Part shown: positions 60,722 to 64,000 of the stretch, piece after piece | How the letters are laid out: each line of letters begins with the position of its first letter | Position numbering within the stretch: the stretch's first letter is position 1 | Source: Natrinema salaciae | GTDB lineage: Archaea; Halobacteriota; Halobacteria; Halobacteriales; Natrialbaceae | Assembly (NCBI RefSeq): GCF_900110865.1 | Contig: NZ_FOFD01000002.1 | Coordinates: 678,835-742,834 of the forward strand | Reading direction: 5' to 3' | DNA length: 64,000 bases | Program-made: the position numbers and the translations under genes | Notes under the pieces: model-generated | What the model saw: only the letters and a program-made list of their open reading frames with translations | The model's database searches: none | What the model was told of the DNA's origin: nothing

Positions 60722-61000
60722 CTATATTTTCGACTCCGCGTCCTCGGCGAGTTCCTTCATCCGCTTGCCGATTCGACCGGCGCTCGAGAACTCGTCCTCG
60801 CTCATCGCGCTCGCAAGGGCGTTTCCGAGGACGAAGACGGCGTGTTTGTGCTCGCTCTTCGACTTGTGGACGTGCGAGGGATCGACATCGAGCTGGCGGT
60901 AGGGATCGAACAGCGTTTCGTCGACCTCCTCGCGCTCCGAAAAGTATTCCATGATAACGACGAGTTCTTCGTGGAGCTCGAGGAGTTCGTCTTTATGCAT
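60722..61000 (-). CDS. UPF0058 family protein
   Basis: A 92-residue protein. MHKDELLELHEELVVIMEYF is a hallmark start, with DVDPSHVHKSKSEHKHAVFV and a C-terminal helix of Glu/Lys (GRIGKRMKELAEDAESK). UPF0058 is found in haloarchaea and methanogens without known function; the ferritin-like helices and conserved His/Asp suggest a metal site. ATG at 61000 is chosen because the family begins there; eight in-frame residues lie upstream. It is close to the modular protein gene on the same strand (48 bp). Confidence 0.9.
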   Translation of the reverse strand: MHKDELLELHEELVVIMEYFSEREEVDETLFDPYRQLDVDPSHVHKSKSEHKHAVFVLGNALASAMSEDEFSSAGRIGKRMKELAEDAESKI

Positions 61001-61069
61001 ACTCGCCATTAGGAACGGTTTCAATTTAAGCGTTGTGTGGCCGTGCGTCGCAACACCCGTCTGGAGCAG

Positions 61070-61741
61070 TCAGCGGCTCGGTACATCCAGTTCGTTGTCG
61101 TTGCGGGCACCGGCCGGTTCGCCGTCGGGACGACGGCGAACGGCGACCGCGAGCGAGAGGATCCACCCGCCGAAGGCGACGGCGGCGACGAACTCGGGGA
61201 CGGCGAACCACGTCCCGGTATCGAGGGCCCCGCCGATCGCGAACAGCCATCCCAACCAGACGACCGGGTGAACGTTTCCGAACCAGAACGACGCGACCGC
61301 GAGCCGGCCGTCGCCGGCCAGCGCGGCCCCGGTCCCGTAGACCCAGCTCGCGAACGGCGCGATGCCGAACACGGTCAGCGCCGCGACTCCGTGCAGACTC
61401 GTCTCGAGGTAGACGGCCGTGTGCTCGAGGAAGAAGATCCCGACGCCGATCTGTCCGGCGATGGCGATCGCGAGCAGGGCGATACCGGCGCGCTCGAGGA
61501 CGTTGCGGCTCGCGATCCACAGCCGCCAGGCGAACGGAAGCCCGACGAGGCCGCCCAGAATCAGACCGCCGTTGAACACCGGGAACGTCGGGGCTCCGTA
61601 GCGACCCATATCCGAGAGCGCCCGTCCCTGCCAGGTGAACGTCTCGGGCGGTGCGAGGACCGTCGCGAGGAGGATCGCTCCGAGCGAGACGAGCGCACCG
61701 GCGATCCCGCAGTTCGTCGCGATCCGTTTCCTGTCAGCCAT
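61070..61741 (-). CDS. DUF998 membrane protein
   Basis: A 223-residue membrane protein with six helices, starting MADRKRIATNCGIAGALVSL. Conserved ALSDMGRYGAPTFPVFNGG in the first loop and SFWFGNVHPVVWLGWLF in the fifth helix fit the DUF998 family, which is common in haloarchaea with unknown function. Between UPF0058 and the ABC ATPase gene, all on the minus strand. An ATG at 61753 would add four residues; the shorter start is preferred. Confidence 0.85.
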   Translation of the reverse strand: MADRKRIATNCGIAGALVSLGAILLATVLAPPETFTWQGRALSDMGRYGAPTFPVFNGGLILGGLVGLPFAWRLWIASRNVLERAGIALLAIAIAGQIGVGIFFLEHTAVYLETSLHGVAALTVFGIAPFASWVYGTGAALAGDGRLAVASFWFGNVHPVVWLGWLFAIGGALDTGTWFAVPEFVAAVAFGGWILSLAVAVRRRPDGEPAGARNDNELDVPSR

Positions 61742-61849
61742 ACCGTATCTCACGCGTGGCTGTGTATCAACGTGACTGTTTGGAAATACGATCGACGTGG
61801 CATCCGAGGACGAGCGACGAGTCTCGAGGGGGTCGGCGGCGCGGGTCGA

Positions 61850-63028
61850 TCAGTCGGCGCCGGCGGAGACCGCATCGGCGTCGGCGTCGGCCTCGGCGTC
61901 CTCACGGTGGTCCACGGGGAACCACGCGAGTTCGTGATCGGCCGTGACGCGGACGTCGACACGCTCGTCGAGGTCGATCCGATCGGAGTGGTTGTGCATA
62001 CACTCGATCGTCTCGCCGCCGTCGAGTTCGACGCGGTAGAGGACCGTGGGGCCGAGATACCGCCGGTAGACGACGCGACCGTCGGCCTCCGGTCCCTCGG
62101 CGGGAGCAGCCGTCACGTCGTCCGGGCGCACGAGCAGATCGACGGCGGTGCCGTCGTACTGGTGTGCGAGCCCGTGGACGTCCTCGCGGAGCACGCGGCC
62201 GAGCGCGGTGTCGACGTGGTCGCCGTGGACGTCGCCCGAGAGGAAACTGGCGTGGCCGAGAAAGCCGGCGACGAAACGGGATTCGGGCTGCTGGAAGACC
62301 TGCTGCGGGGTGTCGATCTGCTCGATGTCGCCGTCGTTCATCACGGCAACCCGATCGGAGATCGACAGCGCCTCCTCCTGATCGTGCGTGACGGAAATGG
62401 CGGTGACGCCCGTCTCCTTGATGATCCGGCGGACCTCCTCGCGCATCTCGACGCGCAGGTCCACGTCCAAATTCGAGAACGGCTCGTCGAGCAACAGCAT
62501 CTCCGGTTCGGGGGCCAGCGAGCGCGCGAGCGCGATCCGCTGTTGCTGGCCGCCGGAGAGTTCGTTCGGGTAGTCCTCGTCGTGATCCGCGAGGCCGACG
62601 AGCTCGAGGAGGTCGTCGACGCGGGCGGCGCGATCGGGTTCGCTCCAGTCCTGCAGGCCGAACGCGACGTTTTCGCGGGCGGTGAGATGCGGAAAGAGCG
62701 CGAAATCCTGGAAGACGACGCCGACGCCGCGTTCCTCCGGCGGCACGAAGCGGCCGTCGCCCGCGACGGTCTCGTCCTGGAGTCGAACCCGGCCGGCGTC
62801 GGGTTTCTCGAGGCCGGCGATCAGTCGGAGCGTCGTGGTCTTTCCGCAGCCGGACGGCCCGAGCATCGTCAGAATCTCGCCGTCGCGGACGGTCAGCGAG
62901 AGGTCGCCGATGACGTCCTCGCTCCCGAACCGTTTCGCGATGCCGTCGAGCTCGAGAACCGTCGGTGCGGTCGTCGGGTCTCGGCCCCGTTCCGTGACCG
63001 TCGTCGTGAGTAGTTGTCCGTTCGCCAT
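61850..63028 (-). CDS. ABC transporter ATP-binding protein, iron-type (FbpC-like)
   Basis: A 392-residue ATPase. The nucleotide domain has Walker A GPSGCGKTT (near 57), LSGGQQQRIALARSLAPEP (near 155), Walker B LLLDEPFSNLD and VTHDQEEAL. The TOBE/OB region follows (from about 255), as in MalK/PotA/FbpC importers. The FbpC-like start and the iron box upstream point to iron(III) or siderophore uptake; the permease and binding protein are not in the window. An acidic C-terminal tail (AEADADADA) is typical of haloarchaea. Regulation by a DtxR-type repressor is inferred from the promoter. Confidence 0.9.
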   Translation of the reverse strand: MANGQLLTTTVTERGRDPTTAPTVLELDGIAKRFGSEDVIGDLSLTVRDGEILTMLGPSGCGKTTTLRLIAGLEKPDAGRVRLQDETVAGDGRFVPPEERGVGVVFQDFALFPHLTARENVAFGLQDWSEPDRAARVDDLLELVGLADHDEDYPNELSGGQQQRIALARSLAPEPEMLLLDEPFSNLDVDLRVEMREEVRRIIKETGVTAISVTHDQEEALSISDRVAVMNDGDIEQIDTPQQVFQQPESRFVAGFLGHASFLSGDVHGDHVDTALGRVLREDVHGLAHQYDGTAVDLLVRPDDVTAAPAEGPEADGRVVYRRYLGPTVLYRVELDGGETIECMHNHSDRIDLDERVDVRVTADHELAWFPVDHREDAEADADADAVSAGAD

Positions 63029-63064
63029 GAATCGACCCTCCGGCGTCTGCCGGCGTACATTCCC

Positions 63065-63080
63065 TTTAGGCGAGCCTAAA
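63065..63080 (-). promoter_or_regulatory. DtxR-type iron box in the ABC ATPase promoter
   Basis: TTTAGGC-GA-GCCTAAA (63065-63080), a perfect 7-bp inverted repeat with 2-nt spacing, matching the TTAGGC-type sites bound by DtxR-family iron repressors. It lies between the TATA box on the minus strand (CAATTATAAG near 63084-63093) and the start codon, so a bound repressor would block transcription of the ATPase gene when iron is sufficient. Confidence 0.65.
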
Positions 63081-63131
63081 ACACTTATAATTGCCGGTCC
63101 GGTCCCAGTCGATAGGAGCGACGAATCGGTT

Positions 63132-63602
63132 CTAGAGTTCGACGCCGCTCGGGATCAGACTGTGTTGGCGAAGCAAGCTCCCCTCGTCGTCGTAGACGAG
63201 AAAGGTCCGCTTGTCGTAGCTGACGAACGGGTCGCCGTCGAGCGTGATCTCGACTTCGTACCGGCCCTCGTCGTCGGCGGCATCCTCGCCGTAGCCCCGC
63301 GCCGCTCGAATGAACTGGAGGACGTCGTCCGCGTCTTCGTTGAGTTCGAGAATGAACTCGCCGGTGACGCGGTTGGTCACACTCACTACTCCCGTGGTGT
63401 CGTCCCCGAGCGGTCCCTGCAGGCGAAGGGCTGTGTCCGTTTCGCTCGCCTCGAGAACGTCTCCGTCGGGACCAGTGAGGCGCTCGCGAAGCATCGTCGC
63501 CGGGCCGGTGAAATCGATCGATACCGCGGGCTTCGCCGGCTCGCCGCCCGTTTCGACCCAGTCGATGTTGTTGACGTCTAACGTGAAGTGCTCGCGCCTC
63601 AT
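63132..63602 (-). CDS. DUF5793-like haloarchaeal protein
   Basis: A 156-residue protein, MRREHFTLDVNNIDWVETGG start, ASIDFTGPATMLRERLTG, VVSVTNRVTGEFILELNED and a DDEGSLLRQHSLIPSGVEL end. The pattern matches a widespread haloarchaeal family (DUF5793 from memory) of unknown function, probably two small alpha-beta domains. Conserved synteny is not visible here. An ATG at 63629 would add nine residues; the MRREHFTL start is the usual family one. Divergent from the truncated gene at the window edge. Confidence 0.8.
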   Translation of the reverse strand: MRREHFTLDVNNIDWVETGGEPAKPAVSIDFTGPATMLRERLTGPDGDVLEASETDTALRLQGPLGDDTTGVVSVTNRVTGEFILELNEDADDVLQFIRAARGYGEDAADDEGRYEVEITLDGDPFVSYDKRTFLVYDDEGSLLRQHSLIPSGVEL

Positions 63603-63772
63603 TCCGTGCCCCTGACTTCGTTCTCCCATGGTATGAACGTAACGCACGAAAAATACAGCCGATAGAACAGTTCACTGTGTGGCAGGTACACGAACGGCCA
63701 GCCGGATCGGAGCCGAATCGGCCGTCTCATTTATCACGGTTCCGTCCAGACGTGTCACGAACCCCGCGTTCA

Positions 63773-64000
63773 ATGGCACCCCCAGCACACAGCGATCGGC
63801 CCGAAGACGCTCCCCCGACCGGCGACCGCGAGCCCACTGCGGATCGCGGAGCGGAACCGGACCCGCCGTCCGGCGACGATCGCCGCGAATCGACGATCGA
63901 CGCCGCTCGCCGCACGCTCCGGCGCGTCGCCGAGACCCTTCGGGGATCGACCCTCGACATCGCGGACTACGATCCGGACGCCCACGGACCGCTGGTCGCG
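63773..64000 (+). CDS. Unidentified gene start, cut by the window edge
   Basis: ATG at 63773 opens a frame that stays open to the window end, 76 codons. The N-terminus is Pro/Ala/Asp-rich and acidic (MAPPAHSDRPEDAPPTGDRE, then PPSGDDRRESTIDAARRTL), followed by a helix and DIADYDPDAHGPLV at the edge. Many haloarchaeal membrane and DNA-associated proteins begin with such a disordered acidic stretch before their domain. Family cannot be told from this part. It is divergent from the DUF5793-like gene with a 170-bp gap. Confidence 0.6.
   Translation, partial: MAPPAHSDRPEDAPPTGDREPTADRGAEPDPPSGDDRRESTIDAARRTLRRVAETLRGSTLDIADYDPDAHGPLVA

Noticed and set aside
61037-63013. Open frame of 658 codons on the plus strand opposite DUF998 and the ABC ATPase
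   Set aside because: Composition typical of antisense to conserved genes; the minus-strand genes have complete motifs.
1-64000. Search for tRNA, rRNA and CRISPR arrays
   Set aside because: I saw no cloverleaf with a TTCGA arm in place, no rRNA-like stretch and no regularly spaced repeats in the intergenic regions.

Overview
The window is a piece of a haloarchaeal chromosome, most like the Natrialbales (Natrinema, Haloterrigena, Natronorubrum and relatives). The signs are GC-rich DNA with strong GC at third codon positions, acidic proteins, Tat-type lipoproteins with archaeal lipoboxes, archaeal TATA boxes with leaderless starts, and archaea-only genes (L37Ae, RpoP, Pcc1, TruD, UPF0058, gamma-alpha fused PorA). 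I saw no rRNA, tRNA or CRISPR array. The genus call is inference.

Left part (1-34 kb) is mostly housekeeping. It opens with the end of a formate dehydrogenase-like molybdoenzyme and a formaldehyde dehydrogenase-type zinc enzyme, with a decayed reverse-strand gene between them. Next come a COG0523 metallochaperone GTPase with a perfect palindrome over its start, an EamA transporter, a NosL-like lipoprotein, an SRPBCC protein, an Lrp/AsnC regulator and the porAB pyruvate:ferredoxin oxidoreductase pair. Then follow a lipoyl-like/OsmC fusion, a PHP protein, aroC, a ZIP transporter, an alkaline phosphatase-superfamily protein, DoxX and a thiolase. Two tandem paralogous lipoproteins, aroA, secreted or lipid-anchored proteins, an Xaa-Pro peptidase, a cupredoxin, an aldo/keto reductase, a two-RCK potassium channel, an F420-type oxidoreductase, an ABC-2 exporter pair and truD complete this part.

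Middle part (34-54 kb) is accessory. A NodU/CmcH-type carbamoyltransferase is followed by an IS200/IS605-like right-end relic and a 1426-residue protein of unknown function. That protein has two degenerate P-loops and long helical repeats, and a 52-codon gene follows it. Then comes an AT-richer patch (41.1-44.2 kb) of orphan small genes with broken genes among them. From 44.2 to 53.7 kb everything is on the minus strand and looks like an exopolysaccharide or surface-glycan locus: beta-propeller, sugar-nucleotide epimerase, family 2 glycosyltransferase, GH10-like hydrolase, WbqC-like protein, PIG-L deacetylase and polysaccharide deacetylase-like protein. Two of these genes share a sequence element about 75 bp upstream of their start codons, which may be a common control site.

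Right part (54-64 kb) is core again. It has a zinc-ribbon membrane protein, surE, a DUF2103 protein, the tight L37Ae-rpoP-pcc1 cluster (with an L37Ae that has no cysteines), a large modular protein with an acidic linker and coiled coil, UPF0058, a DUF998 membrane protein, an ABC ATPase with a DtxR-type iron box in its promoter, a DUF5793-like protein and the start of an unidentified gene cut by the window edge. The least explained parts are the 36.4-44.2 kb region, with the giant protein and its neighbours, and the shared upstream element of the glycan locus.
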